Assembly: GCA_950295325.1 (NCBI GenBank)
Contig: OX485804.1
Location: forward strand, 14,632,001 to 14,696,000
DNA: 64,000 nucleotides
Origin: Polytrichum commune
Lineage: Eukaryota > Streptophyta > Polytrichopsida > Polytrichales > Polytrichaceae
Reading direction: 5' to 3'
A model generated the notes under the pieces. It was not told where the DNA came from. It worked only from the letters and a program-made list of their open reading frames with translations, and did not search any database. The position numbers and the translations under genes were made by a program. Below, piece by piece: positions 35,783-47,686 of this stretch (its first letter is position 1; every line of letters starts with the position of its first letter).

Positions 35783-37903
35783 TTGAGGGTGCAAAGCAAA
35801 ATGCCGGAAGCACGAGAGGAAGATGAGAGGGAGCAGGTCCCAATTTCCGTGAAACTTATATCGCCGGCCACCCCGAAGAGGGATTCCGAGCTGAAGGAGC
35901 TCATAGAGGACCTTAGCCGGATGGGTTGCAAGGGATTATTCACCAAGCCCTGGAATCTCCAGGCGGAAGCCACATTGCGGGAATTTCTGTTTGAGAGAGG
36001 CAATCAGTGGATTCGGACAATAAGGCAGGAGCCAAAAAAATGGACATTGTAGGTATGGGCTGGGGTTTACGGATTTCCGAGAGGAAAGGGCGAGGGCTGG
36101 GCTAGCCGCCGAGATGATTTTTATGTAGGAAAATTCCGAACAGATCCTGATCTGAAGGACGGACTCCATCCCGGGAATTGCCGGAACCTTAGAGAGAGGA
36201 GAGTGATAGAATTCATCCTCCCCATACTCAGTCCGGAAAAGCCGAAGCGGCTTAGCATCACTATGGCCAACACCCTATTTGGAGCGATGTCCGGAGTCCG
36301 CCCCGTCAATTGGGGTAGATTGATTCAGGAGTATGTGGAGAAATTTCTCCCCCACATTGGCCGGAAACCCTCCTTTCTTTCCCCCTACATCCTCCACCTC
36401 TACCAGCACCACGGCTGCATCAACGAAGCGGAAGAGGACCTGCTGACCATAGCGGAAGATGAAGTGGTGTATAAGCTCGGTCCGGAAGTCGAGATTGCAG
36501 AAACCGGAACGGAGGACTTGAGTGACACCGCGGTTCCAGAACCCCCTCCCGCTCCGTCCCCTCCGAAGGTCCGGAAACCAACCTCGCCGCCACCCTGACA
36601 GGAAGCCGGACCCAGCCGGGAAGTTCCCTGGAGGGACATCGACCTGTCCACATTTGAGTTTCCGGAAGCCCCTTTCAAGCGTGTCCGGGATGAGTTGACG
36701 GAACTCCAGAACCAATATTTCCATATGAAGCACATCACTCGCGGGGTGAACAGGGCCTTAAGCAACTGTGGATCCGGAAATATCCTCCGGGAGTTGGCCA
36801 AGCGGACAGGCCGGAAATAGGTGGAGACCCTGGAGACGAAGAAGGCACAGCTGGCAGCATAGGTGGCCGCTATGACCCGGGAGCTCGCCCAGAAGAGCGA
36901 GAAGATCCGGAAGTACCAAGCGGAACAAGCTGTGGTTCTAAGCCGGGTCCGGGAATTGGTGGGCCATCCGGGAGAGGTAGTCAACAAGGCACACCTCTAC
37001 GATCAACTGATGGAGTCAGTGGATCCGTCTTCTGCTCGACAAACGCTACAGATCCTTGTGAAGTACTCCCGCTCCATGAAGGATCTGCTCAAGGAGATCC
37101 AGAAGCTTCTACCTCCGAGTGGCACCCCCAGGCGGATGCTCTATCCGGGTCCACCCGGATCTCCAACAGGCACGCTATATGAGGTGATAGGGGAGGTTGA
37201 GCTAGTTTCGGCCTCACATGCGGGTGCGGGGCCCAGCCAGCCAGCGGGCACTTCCCAACCACCGGAATCCGGAAGATTTCCGGATCGAGAGAAAACTCAT
37301 GTTCCGGAACGGACCCGCTCATCCCTAGTTCGACGGAAGAGTACAGAACGGTCAGCCAGGTCCGGACGTGGACAATCACCGAATCCGGAGCAGGGTAGGG
37401 CGTCAAGGCGGTCCCAAACACCAGAGAGGGCCAGAACTCCGGAAAGGATGAGGACACCGGATCGGACGAAGACTCCGGATAGGGGTAAGGCACCGGTGTC
37501 ACAGGTTTCGCCAGCTCCCGCTCTTGATTGCATGATAGTGGAGCCGTGGGCTCCTCCACCCTCACACGCGATGTCCGCGAGGGATCCCCGGACGACTTCC
37601 GTCTCATGTGGCCGGAACAGGGAGCGGACCACTGGAAGTGACCCCTCACTTGGCCAGAGGTCCCGGAAGGAGAAGAATGTTTCCAGTGCAGCGCGATCCG
37701 GATCGGGTGACGGATCGGGAGAGGATCCACCCACGGCAGACGATTCTGAGGAAGAGATCGCCCCCTCCCCAAACATGAGGAGGGTATTTACAAGGCTGCA
37801 GGAGCGACGACTTTTGACCCCCGGGGGAGGCTCTTCCGCCATCAGCGGGCCCGCGAGTCAATCCAAGGAAGGGACGGCTTTGAAGAAGCATCGCACCACT
37901 TAG
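35783..37903 (+). pseudogene. Retroelement-like long protein, disrupted (coiled-coil and TP-repeat tail)
   Basis: One protein of roughly 700 residues can be followed across defects. Part 1 (35783-36052) includes LKELIEDLSRMGCKGLF and NQWIRTIRQEPKKW. After a stop and a frameshift near 36115, part 2 (to 36598) reads REERVIEFILPILSPEKPKRL, MANTLFGAMSGVRPVNWGRL and FLSPYILHLYQHHGCI. Part 3 (36863-37903, same frame) has a Lys/Glu/Gln-rich coiled coil, then TPERARTPERMRTPDRTKTP repeats and a basic, Ser-rich end. Intervening stops are TGA (36596), TAG (36818) and TAG (36860), most easily read as CAG/CGA decay. The middle part recalls plant retrotransposon-associated proteins of unknown function with 'L.YAL..G..INW'. 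I do not recognise an enzyme. Confidence 0.5.
36863..37903 (+). CDS. Open 346-codon part of the disrupted element protein
   Basis: This is the longest open piece. Residues 1 to about 90 are helical and heptad-like (RELAQKSEKIRKYQAEQAVV, LLKEIQKLL). A Gly/Pro-rich linker follows, then a run of short Thr-Pro-Glu/Asp-Arg repeats at about 190-215, then an acidic-basic low-complexity tail ending KKHRTT. The ATG is just after an in-frame TAG, so the true start was probably upstream. No homology to a known enzyme is visible. Confidence 0.4.
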   Translation: MAAMTRELAQKSEKIRKYQAEQAVVLSRVRELVGHPGEVVNKAHLYDQLMESVDPSSARQTLQILVKYSRSMKDLLKEIQKLLPPSGTPRRMLYPGPPGSPTGTLYEVIGEVELVSASHAGAGPSQPAGTSQPPESGRFPDREKTHVPERTRSSLVRRKSTERSARSGRGQSPNPEQGRASRRSQTPERARTPERMRTPDRTKTPDRGKAPVSQVSPAPALDCMIVEPWAPPPSHAMSARDPRTTSVSCGRNRERTTGSDPSLGQRSRKEKNVSSAARSGSGDGSGEDPPTADDSEEEIAPSPNMRRVFTRLQERRLLTPGGGSSAISGPASQSKEGTALKKHRTT

Positions 37904-38098
37904 TCTAGATTTAGGCATATAGCTGTAGATAGTTCAGAATTAGGAAGGCAGAGTTTGGAATGCCTCTTTTGAGTTTTTGGCAAAACTGTAAATTCAAATT
38001 TTTGTCAGCACGAAAAGCAGATCGAGATCCGGAAATTCCGCGAAGGACGCGTTTCCGGATTTCCCGCTGCCTGGGGTTTTTAGGGCGGCTGCCTGGGC

Positions 38099-38240
38099 CG
38101 CCACCAGTAGTTAGGGATTGTGGCCTCTACTTAAGGCTGAATAAGGAGCTTGAGAAGGGTTCTCTTCTCCGATGTTGTATCTTGTCGCTCCCCACTCAAT
38201 AAAGCTTTAGTTCTCAATTTATTCTGACTTGTTTTGTGCA
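38099..38240 (+). promoter_or_regulatory. LTR-like promoter and poly(A) region of the CCGGA-rich element
   Basis: TACTTAAGGC (about 38127) is TATA-like and is followed by CTTCTCCG (about 38163). An AATAAA within CTCAATAAAGC (about 38200) and a T/G-rich stretch come next. TATA, then AATAAA, then GT-rich sequence within about 100 bp is the U3-R arrangement of many plant LTRs. Not proven. Confidence 0.35.
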
Positions 38241-38357
38241 CGGACTGTTAGGAGAATGTTGCAGATCTAGAGGGAATGAAAGAGTAGGAAGTACGGATAG
38301 GATAAAGGAGAGGAAACCCGGATCGGATCCGACTGCAGTACTATGGATCCTTTCTGA

Positions 38358-38819
38358 GTGTAGTGGGAATGAAACCTCATTATTCCGGATGTCTGGGTAA
38401 CGTCCATGTGAGATAGCCGTCGTTAGGACTGGGTAAGATCAGGGAGGTGCCGGACTTACGCCATCCAACCTTCTGAAGAGGTCTCACGGATCCTAGGCGG
38501 GGCAATCTGGAAAGTGGTACGGATCGCCTAGTTATCTCATATTTAGTAAAGCCTAAGTTCGATGTAGCCGGATCGGTCTGTCGGAAGGAGGAGAGAAACC
38601 GGAATAGTTCGGATTCCGGTCCGGAGGTCATTTCCGGCGTGTAGTGGGAATGAAACCTCATTATTCCGGATGCCTGGGTAACGTCCATGTGAGATAGCCG
38701 TTGTTAGGACTGGGTAAGATCAGGGAGGTGCCAGACTTACGCCATCCGACCTTCTGAAGAGGTCTCACAGTCTTTGGGTGGGGTAATCCGGAAAGTGGCA
38801 CGAATCGCCCAGTTATCCC
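38358..38819. repeat. Two direct copies of a 181-bp block, period 281 bp
   Basis: 38358-38538 and 38639-38819 share GTGTAGTGGGAATGAAACC, CCTGGGTAACGTCCATG/TCTGGGTAACGTCCATG, GACTGGGTAAGATCAGGG and AGGTCTCAC in the same order with about 10 percent difference. The 100-bp spacer is not repeated. The block sits 3' of the disrupted element protein. Confidence 0.85.
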
Positions 38820-39387
38820 GGATTAATAGATCTCCGGCCGAATCTTGACATTTCTATCGTTGTAGTTCCGGGAACCATCCGGATTCTCTGTGTGACTTGC
38901 CAGGAAAGATTAGGCCGATCCGGACTGGTTGTGAGAGAAATCCGGATTCTGACCATATAAGGACGTCTTCGCCGGATGAACCAAATCATCATTGGCGGTA
39001 GGATATAGGTAGGTAGGTATTGAGGAAAGAGACAAGTAGGAGTAAGACTTAATTATAGAGGTTCATTCCGGAAGGCAAATCCCGGAACAAGGGCTTCCAA
39101 AGGACTATCCGGATCCGGAAAAGCCAATCCGGCCGGTGGTCGATTTTCAAGCAGGAAAAGAGGGTCCCTGACATCCTGCACTTCACAGAATCCCTGAACG
39201 ATACTCGGATCACCCGGACAGACTGGATTAGGCATTGAAAAATGCCTATCCGGAACTTTTGGTGTTCGTGTGCTCCCACAATCCTCACCATCCCTACACA
39301 TTCAGGGATCGCTTGGCCGTGACGCTCCAGGGTCGTCCATTGCCTCGCACAATTCAAGAATCCCATGCTTCCAAGAACCTCCACCTC
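38820..39387. other. CCGGA-rich stretch without a clear gene
   Basis: CCGGA words continue. Overlapping minus frames (39049-39399, 39053-39301) and a plus frame (39235-39441) conflict with each other, and none has a recognisable domain. Confidence 0.4.
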
Positions 39388-41070
39388 TGTCAGCCACAAA
39401 CCCCCACCCTTAAGCGTCGTAATCCGGGTGAGGGCATGTAACTCAGACCAGTTTCAGTAATCCCTTATGGCAGTCAACCCTCATTCCAAGCAACACATGT
39501 ACAACATTTCCACCACTTTACTCACATAAAACAGGTTCACAAGTGTTTAAAAAACACTCACAATTCCACACTTGTAGATTGAGCTACACTAATTGAATAC
39601 TGAATGCCCCACAGTTACATTGCCTAACATCAAACTAATGCCACTTAGTGCTTGATGTGAGCACCTAATTAATCCTCCTACTTACCACTAAGTAAACATC
39701 ACACTAATTCCTAACCTCCCTCACTGGCCACTACCCACATTAACCTTCAACCCCTCCTTTCCCGAGTCTGAGTCTTCCTGTTGTCCAGAACCGTTGCAAC
39801 CTCCCCAAACTACCTCAGTCCATCCGAGTCTCCCTCAGGGCACCAACTTCCCCATCCACCATAGTGAGGCAGAGTCAGCCTCACAACCTCCCCCGTAAGC
39901 CACTTCTTGCTGAATCAGCAGTTCGTTGTCCCAGTCAGTTGAATGTAATCCATTGGCAGCAGCAGGTTCATCTGACCTCGATCAACTTGCTCACGCCTTG
40001 CCCTCCTCGGACCGACTCAATCAGATGACCCCCCCTGTAATCGAAATCCTACTCCTTGGTGGCAGTGATACCTTGTTTTTCTTCTCAACCACAATCTGCT
40101 TAGCCAATTCAACTCCCCCCCTTGCATGTGGATCCTCTGGTGTCACCCAACTCCTAACGCAACACCCACATTCTTATAGCACCCTTGAATCCCGCTCTGT
40201 ATGCGGTGGTTGATTTTGCAGTTGCTTGCAAACTATTGCCCGGTGTGTTATCCCTACTGCGCTCCCCGCTCTCGGTGGAGGAGTTGCATCGAAATCTCCA
40301 GTGCCGATTGCTCAAGGTTGCCTCTGGGAATTGTGGGCGCGTTTAATTTGCGCTGCCAGGTTGCAGCTACTTGGCAGCTTTGACTACCGTCTCTTGGGCC
40401 CCTTCCTCACATCTCTCCTCAGTCTGACTGCCTCAATGCAGGCAACCTCTTCCGCTCCCAACATTGCCTTTGTTCGCCCATCAGCGGCTGCCTAGCCTGT
40501 CGCGCACCGCTCCATGAGGAGTGCCCGAAACACCATAGGCACAAGGGGGACCCTGGAGTGACACCCGGGACTTGTGGTGCCGTTGGTGAGAGGGCCCAAG
40601 TGATCCTAGTGTGGGTGAGGGCCCCGGGTGTTGGGAACGCCTCCCACCCACGGAGACTAGGAGGCACAAGGGTAAGGCCATGAGCTATGCGTAGCTCATG
40701 GCGTGGTGATTCTAGAAAGCTCAAGATCACCTCAAGCGGAGGTGTGAGCTAGGAGTTATGGCCATTTGAGTGGGGCGCTGTCCCGGGACAGCGCCCTGGC
40801 ACAGCAGTGCCTGGGAGTGATTCCCGGGACTGCCAAGGTTCAAACAGGCATAACTTCCTCAAGACTTGCCCGAATGGGGCAAGTGAGGCGTCCATCGGCA
40901 TCTACGTGAAGCTTAAATGAAGATGGAGTGGTGGGTTGTTATGATCAGACATCATACAAGGAAGTTATGATGGTTTGAAGCTGCTGGGGGGGTTCTAGGC
41001 CCAGCAGCTAAAGGAAAATGTCCACTTGGCCCCAACTCTTGTTATAGAGACAAGAGGTTGGTTGACGGTG

Positions 41071-43239
41071 GGGTGATGCACCCCGTGGATCGTTCCCTTG
41101 CAATTTAGCTCAAGAAGACTCACGGTGAGACATTACATAAATTTATATTCGCTTGAGAACTACCGTGCCTCATTAATATGTTCGGTCTCGAATTAATAAT
41201 TCCTCTCTTCTCCTTATGATATGAATATAATTATTGGAGTGAACACAATCTCGTTATCTTAATTCTTACTCTCAATGTAAGGCATCATTGATAATAAGAA
41301 CCATTAGATTTAAAGAAAGCTTCAAGAGGTGTAACAATATCCTTGATAATAATATAGTGTTCAATAAGTTGTATGAATCCTTAAGGTTAGTAGTTCATAA
41401 ACATTAATCACACAATTGATAGTAATCTTATAATGATGAAGAAGATCTAATATTCTTGAGTCTTCATTTTTAAGCTCAAGTGTTACTACTTATAATATTG
41501 TAACTTGACATGTATGCATATAGTAGTTGTAATTTCATGAACACATCATTGATTGTTTTGCAATGTCACGTTTAACTTCAAAGTGTTTCTTGATGACGAT
41601 AGTAATTATAACTCTCTTGAGTTTTATTCAAGAGAGAGAACTCTTCTCTTTGATAGTTAATCCTTCACTTGTAATGACATCCAACAACTCACAAAATATT
41701 TTAAAAGCACTTTTACAATAAAGTGTTTCTTGATGACGAGAAGTAAACCTATCTCTCTTGAGTTTTGCTCAAGAAAGAGAGAGATCTTCTCTTGAATAGA
41801 TAATCCTTCAAATTGTAATGACATCCAACAACTCACAAAGAAACTTAAAGAAAGAAGCTTCAATAATAATCTTTGCAAGTATTCACTCAATCAATCTTTG
41901 TTAAATAATATCTTGTCAATCAATATAAGTATAAATTATAGAGTAAGTTCAATATGCATAAATCACCTAATCGTTATCACATATACGAGTTACACATATA
42001 GTTTATGTTAATGAGTTTTCTCTCAATTATCCTTTTCTCAAGAGTTTAGTATTCATCACAAAGTCTTACTCACAAATAATTGAGTTATGCATGTAATACT
42101 TGTCAATACAATCTTAATCTTCAACTCTTTATAATTATATAATTTCCTTTTGAGGAGATCAATGATAAGTTCCGCTTGAGAGAGATAATCTTATTTCCTT
42201 CACTCAAGTTGTATAAATTGACATTTGCTTTCTCATATCAATTTATCTCAAAGTTCCATTGATTCTCCAAAATATCTTGAGCGCTTTGTTCTCACCCTCA
42301 CTAATCTTTTGAGTTCTTTCTCAAAAATATCTACTCTTCTCTCACTTGTCAATATCTTAAGCTACAATGTACCATTGACGACTCGTAGTTCAATTTGAGA
42401 GAGAGAGAGAAAGGTCACACACACATTTGTGGAAAAGATAATGTATTGCAAAAGAGCTCCGAGAGGAGAGATACAAAAGTAACTCAAGTGTTGTTGACAC
42501 TCAAATTTTGTGATAACTTCGTTGTGTAGAAAATGAGGTGTAGGTTCCCTAAATTGTTCCGCTTATATAGTATTTTCTTTCTATCTCAAAATCCATAATA
42601 AGAGTGGTTGTTATCTTCACTTTCCTAGATAACTAACTATCTTCAATATATGTAGATGCTATCTATCCTAAACGGTTATAACCGTTTCATCACCTTAATG
42701 TTCCTATTTCCAAGATTACCCTAACTTCTTGTTGTGGCTACATTCTAAATTCTTTTTGAAGATCAATCAAATCTTCATATTGATTGATTAATGATCATGC
42801 TAGTAGAATGTACCATATTCCTATATGTCCTCATACTTCTCGTAATTGCTTAATATTCTTCTTTCATAATTCTCTTTGACAAAATCTCATATACTTATAC
42901 TAATGGAATGTAATTCTAGTTCTACATGCTTCATAATATTCCTATATACCCCTATATACTCCTCATATAAGCCCTTTCATACTTACATAATAGTTCCTAT
43001 TTCTAAATTCTAAGTTTTCCTACACTAAGCCATTGGGGACCCATTGCCGTGGATAAGGGACCCTATAACCGCGCGACTTCCTTGTATCTCCGTGGAAAGA
43101 GGTCCTAAAACCGAGGCTGAGCTTCGGAGAGCTCTCTTCATTTCTTCATTTCGGTGATGATCTTCTTCCTCTTGGTGACGTTTGATGCCCTTAGGTGCTC
43201 TGTTGTGACTCATTTATCTCTCATAATGTTGGTACTCAA
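41071..43239. mobile_element. AT-rich insertion (about 2.17 kb) inside the nested LTR
   Basis: The block is absent from the sister LTR at about 47340, so it is an insertion. It has no transposase or retrotransposon motif. The left edge is close to TGATGCACC and the right edge is close to TTGGTACTCAACA. Only a 62-codon minus frame (43025-43213) is present, and it is unrecognised. A TATA-like CTTATATAG lies near 42571. It could be a non-autonomous LTR element or solo LTR. The exact ends are uncertain. Confidence 0.45.
41581..41839. repeat. Tandem duplication, two copies, period 140 bp
   Basis: Both copies (41581-41696 and 41721-41839) begin AAGTGTTTCTTGATGACGA and end AATGACATCCAACAACTCAC, with a CTCTCTTGAGTTTT block between. 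They differ by point changes and small indels. Confidence 0.85.
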
Positions 43240-44150
43240 CATGAGGTAGGGGCCCCGCGTAGAGTCCTAGAGGCTTATATGGGTGAGGTGGTGTGGCCTC
43301 ACCCACCCGAGGCCGAACGGCACGGCCTCCATGGGCTTTGGCCCATTGTGAGGCCATAGTTGCCTAGTATGCTTCGGGTTGTTGTAGTGTTGCTCCGGCA
43401 ATGCGATGATCAACATAGGATTGGACTTCCATGGATGGAAGTCCACATTTGGGAATTGGTTACCGATTAAGGGGTGAGTCCCGAAACTAAAGTAGGAGGG
43501 TTGGTTCCCCTCCTATGAACTATATGGTCCGGGGTAGGAGGAGCTAACCATTAGCATGGCGGAATGCGAATGGTTAGCGCTCGTAACCTTTACTAGAATT
43601 GAAAATTGGCAAGATTGTCAAGGGGGGCTAGCAAGGGTTGCGACATAGCCGCAATATTTCTTGGCCCAACCGCCCTTACTCCGCAACTCCTCACTGTCTC
43701 TCCCTGCCTGTCCTCGCACACCCCCACCTTCTCCCTCTGCCGCACAGAGAGCCTCACACCGAACGGAACAGGGGGTCCCTTCCCTGATCCGGGAAACCAT
43801 CACACCTCATCCGTTGGTAACGACCTCCATCCTCAATAAACCCACTCAAAGCCTAAAATGAACACCCCCCTTGCCTAAGCAAGTCAATAACATCCCAGCA
43901 TCCGAAGCCTAAGGTCCTTAAGCTTTTAATCGTCCCTCTAACTACTCACACACCACTACTCTATCCTACTTGAATAAATTCCTCATCACTCTTCAACACT
44001 AACACCATAATTTACAGTTAGGCTTAATCCCAATCAAAACTAGAACTTACACTATTTTTATGTTTTTGTTAAATCAACTAAAATTCAGGTCCTAAGTCTT
44101 AATGACTTCTAATCCTAACACACATGTGGGCACACCAATTTGGGCTCACA

Positions 44151-46773
44151 GTGGTTGTCAAAGAAGACAACCAACTCATGACAAAGAATTTCTTTGCCGT
44201 AGTGCATTGCTTCAAGATGTGGCGACACTATTAGGGGTCGCACAAAGAAAGGTCTACACAAACAATGTGTCCTAAAAGTATTTTGACATACAAGCGCAAG
44301 TGAGCGCCAAGTCATTGCCGTGGCATGATAATTTGGCGCTTATGAAGGTGGATTTGATCCACAAACCGAACCGTGGCAATAGGGTGCCGGATGCGTTAAG
44401 TAGACGGGAAGAGTCCCGAGCAATGAGAACCATCCAAACCTTGTGGCTAATGTTTGCCGGCGAAGGAAACTTGTGATGCAAGATACGGGAGGGGTACATT
44501 AACTACCCCGAAGCACAAAACCTTTAGGTGAGCTTCGCAAGAGGAAGGTGCTCAAAGAGGTTAAGTTGATGGACGGATTGTTCAAGTGTAAACAAAGTTG
44601 GGTGTATGTGCCTTTAAGGCAAGTTGAGGCTATCGGTTTTGAAGGAGGAATATGATAGTCCTATTGCCGGCCATAGAGGAGAAAGAAAAACCCGCCATAG
44701 AATGGTGTCAAGGAGGTACCATTGGCGGTGCATAAAGGAGAACATAACCCACTTTGTGAAGGTTTGGATGAAGTGCCAAGTGAACCGAGCCTCTTACCAA
44801 AAGCAAGGCGGTTTCTTGCAACCATTGCCTATCCCGCCGGGGCCATGATATAGCATGTGCATGAACTTGATCACAAGTTTGCCGGAGTCACATGGGTTTG
44901 ATACCATCTTGTTGATGGTAGAGCGGTTTGCCAAGTTGGCACACATGGTGCCGATTGTGGGAACCACGACCACATTGGAGACCGCATAGCCTTTCTCAAA
45001 GGATGGTTGAAGCACCACGGGTTGCCAAGAGTGATTGTGTTGGATCAAGATCCAAAGTTCACAAGTGCATTTTCAATGCACTTCTCTAAGGAGGTCGGAA
45101 CAAAACTAAGGTTTAGCACGACCTTACATTCCCAAATGGATGGAAAAACAAAGCGTGTGAATGAAGTCTTGAAGCAATACTTGAGGAACTTGGTGGGGGT
45201 GAACCAAGGAGATTGGGCGGACTATGTGGGTTGAGCGGAGTGTAATTGCAATGTAGCCACGCACTTGGCTACCAAGGGGTGGTCTTTCGTTGTGGCTTAT
45301 GGAGTGGATGCGCTTCAACCTATTAACCTAGCTCTCAAGGGGGCACATTCAACACTAGAGTTCAACCAAGATGGTGAGGAGCCAAGGAGCAAAAACAGAT
45401 CTTGGACATGACCAAGTTGTTGGTGGAGAAAGCCCGAAGGTGCTACGAAGTGCAAATCAATGCCGGAAGACGAGCAGTGGAGAATGAGGTGGGCCAAAAA
45501 GATGTTGTTGAATGTGGACAACTTCACCTTGGGGAAGGCCTTACTCCAAAGTTTATGTCCTAAATTGGAGCTCCGTTTCCCATTGTGAAACAAGTGTTCA
45601 AGGACATATATAAGTTGGAATTACCGCCCGAGATCAAAGTGCATCCGACATTCCATGTCTCATTACTAAAGCCATTTAAGAACGACACCTTGTGGCCCGA
45701 TCACAAGCAAGTGATTAAGCCACCTCCCAACCTTTCGGAGGTCATTTGGAACATGAGGTAAGAGGGCATCCTCAAGTCTAGGAAGCCCAAGTGAAAAGGA
45801 AAGAAAATGTACAAAGGAGTACTTGGTGAAATGGTGAAGATACCATGAGAAAGAAACTGCTTGGGTATCGGCAAGAGACATGGTGAATGCCAAGGAATTG
45901 GTGAAGCACTTTGAAGAAACTAGGGCTATACATTCCAATAAAATGAAGCGTAGGCATTGATGAGGGCATCAATCTTCTTTAGTGGGAGAGAGACGCTAGT
46001 AGCACACTTAGCTTGGAGGCTAATCGCTCCACAACATGCACTTGTTCTTTGGCTTGAGCCAATAAAGTTGAACTTTAGTGGTGCAAAGATAAAAGTATGA
46101 GATGAGGTCCTAGTCTTGTACTTGTGCTTGGTTAGTGGAAGAGGGGGAATAGACATGCCAAACTAGGTTGGGTAAGCCGAGTAATTGGGGGCCATGGCTT
46201 GGAGGGGCCTTGGATAAAACCAAGAAACCTCTTAGCCATGGGTTTGTCGGGACGGGGACAAGGTGATGGCGCGTGCTCATAAAAGTGCTACCCGCGAGCT
46301 AACGAGAGTTGGCGCATGGGAGTCATGAACCCATGTCTTGAAAGAGCAAAGTGGGAACCGAGTCCCGCGGGACTTGGCATCACCCCCGTGTGATCGAGGC
46401 GTGGCTTAACAATGGAAAGCCATCTCGGAGTTGCAACCGAGACGACTTAGTGGAAGTGTTGAGGTCTCGTCTAGATGTGTCATGTTAGGCTAGTGGAGCC
46501 TAACGGGGGATGCCCCAAAAGAGGGGCAATCCAAGTGAGTCCCAAAGTAGGTGGGTCTAGTATAGGTTAGGTCTTTGGAGGAGAGATCCAAGGTCGCTAA
46601 CGGACCACCTAGGAACGACACCTTTGGGACTATGCCAAATTTGAAGATGCATTGTGGGGGTTGCGCCCTAAGGTAAAGACAATGCCGCACCATAGAGGAT
46701 GGCAACTTGAGAATTGGTGTGCCGACTACGAGTATAGTTGATGAGGGCATCGACGCCGTTTGGTGGGGGTGAA
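44151..46773 (+). mobile_element. Ty3/gypsy chromovirus remnant (RNase H end, integrase, chromodomain)
   Basis: In order on the plus strand: an RNase H tail, NRGNRVPDALSRREE (about 44370); the integrase zinc region, EEYDSPIAGHRGERKTRH with CQVNRAS (44624-44848); the integrase core, GLPRVIVLDQDPKFTSAF and STTLHSQMDGKTKRVNEVLK (45007-45234, with the Asp of 'D.D..F'); then IKVHPTFHVSLLKPF (about 45640) and, across a frame change, a chromodomain-like block (YHEKETAWVSARDM, about 45838). The chromodomain suggests the chromovirus branch. Many stops interrupt it. The 5' part is missing where the LTR at 39388-44150 abuts. A purine-rich tract (TGGTGGGGGTGAA) precedes the 3' LTR. Confidence 0.85.
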
Positions 46774-47522
46774 TGTCGCGCACCTCTCCATGAGGAGTGC
46801 CTGAAATACCATGGGCACAAGGGGGATCCCGGAGTGACACCCAAGACTTGTGGCGCCGTTGGTGAGAGGGCCCAAGTGATCCTAGTGTAGGTGAGGGCCC
46901 TGGGCATTGGGAACGCCTCCCACCCACGGAGACTAGAAGGCACAAGGGTAGGGCCATGAGTTATGCGTAGCTTATGGCATGTTGATTCTATAAAGCTCAA
47001 GAATACCTTAATCGGAGGTGTGAGCTAGGAGTTTGGCAATTTGAGTGGAGCGTTGTCCCGGGACAGCGCCCTAGTACATCAGTGGCATGGGAGTGGTTCC
47101 CAGGACTGCCAAGGTTTAATTAAGCATAACTTCTTCAATACTTGCCCGAATTGGGCAAGTGAGGAGTTCATTGGCATCCATGTGACGCGTAGATAAGGAT
47201 GGAGTGGTTGCGTATTGGCATCAGACATCATACAAAGAATATATGATGGTCTGAAGCTGCTGGAGGCTTCTAGGCCCAACAACTAAGGGAAAATGTCTAC
47301 TTGGCCCCAACTCTTGGTAAAGAGACAAAAGGTCTCTTGACAGTGGGGTCAAGGCCCCGCCTAGAATGCTAGAGGCTTATATGGGTGAGGTGGTGTAGCC
47401 TCACCCACCTGAAGCCAAACGACACGGCCCCCATGGGCTTTGGCCCATTGTGAGGCGATAGTTGCCTAGTATGGTTCGGGTTGTAGTGTTGCTCTGGCAA
47501 TGCGATGATCAACATAAGATTG
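46774..47522 (+). mobile_element. 3' LTR of the chromovirus remnant, truncated
   Basis: Begins TGTCGCGCACC directly after the polypurine tract. It aligns with the nested LTR at 40498-41070 and 43240-43430. The alignment ends at about 47522, where copia RNase H coding sequence starts, so the last part of the LTR is missing. The remaining length is about 749 bp. Confidence 0.75.
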
Positions 47523-47686
47523 AAAAAGTTGAAAAAAAAATTGTAGAGTTAGAATATTGTCCAACGCAATATATGGTAGCGGATATTCTAACCAAGGCAT
47601 TAGCGACAAACATTCATGAGTTGTTAAGTGAGATAATGGGATTGGAGTACAATGCCACCTTGCAAAGTGAGATTATTGGAGCATAG
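47523..47686 (+). pseudogene. Ty1/copia RNase H C-terminal fragment
   Basis: The frame reads VEKKIVELEYCPTQYMVADI followed by LTKALATNIHELLSEIMGL, and stops at TAG 47684-47686. 'V.L.Y.(P/S)T....ADI.TK.L' is the conserved end of copia RNase H. Everything upstream is missing and replaced by the gypsy LTR. Confidence 0.85.

Larger units (their letters stand above)
40498..43627. mobile_element. Nested gypsy solo LTR, itself carrying an AT-rich insertion
   Basis: Starts TGTCGCGCACC and matches the LTR at 46774 onward in order and detail (CTCCATGAGGAGTGCC, CAAGTGATCCTAGTG, CACGGAGACTAG, GCTTATATGGGTGAGGTGG, GGCAATGCGATGATCAAC). The match covers 40498 to about 41070 and resumes at about 43240, so about 2.17 kb is extra. 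A CTAGC word lies on both sides of the whole block (40492-40496 and 43628-43632), possibly a target duplication. Without the extra block the LTR would be near 960 bp. Confidence 0.65.
39388..44150. mobile_element. LTR of the same family as 12875-14484, split by a nested insertion
   Basis: The left end TGTCAGCC, followed by CCACCCTTAAGCGTCGTAAT, matches the left end of the LTR in the LINE. The right end CACCAATTTGGGCTCACA matches its right end. Removing the inner insertion (40498-43627) leaves about 1633 bp, close to the 1610 bp of the other copy. The right end directly abuts gypsy RNase H sequence. I do not see a matching target duplication. Confidence 0.65.

Noticed and set aside
43025-43213. 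A minus-strand 62-codon frame as a gag start next to an LTR end
   Set aside because: Too short, with no zinc knuckle or other gag motif; the adjacent LTR boundary is uncertain.
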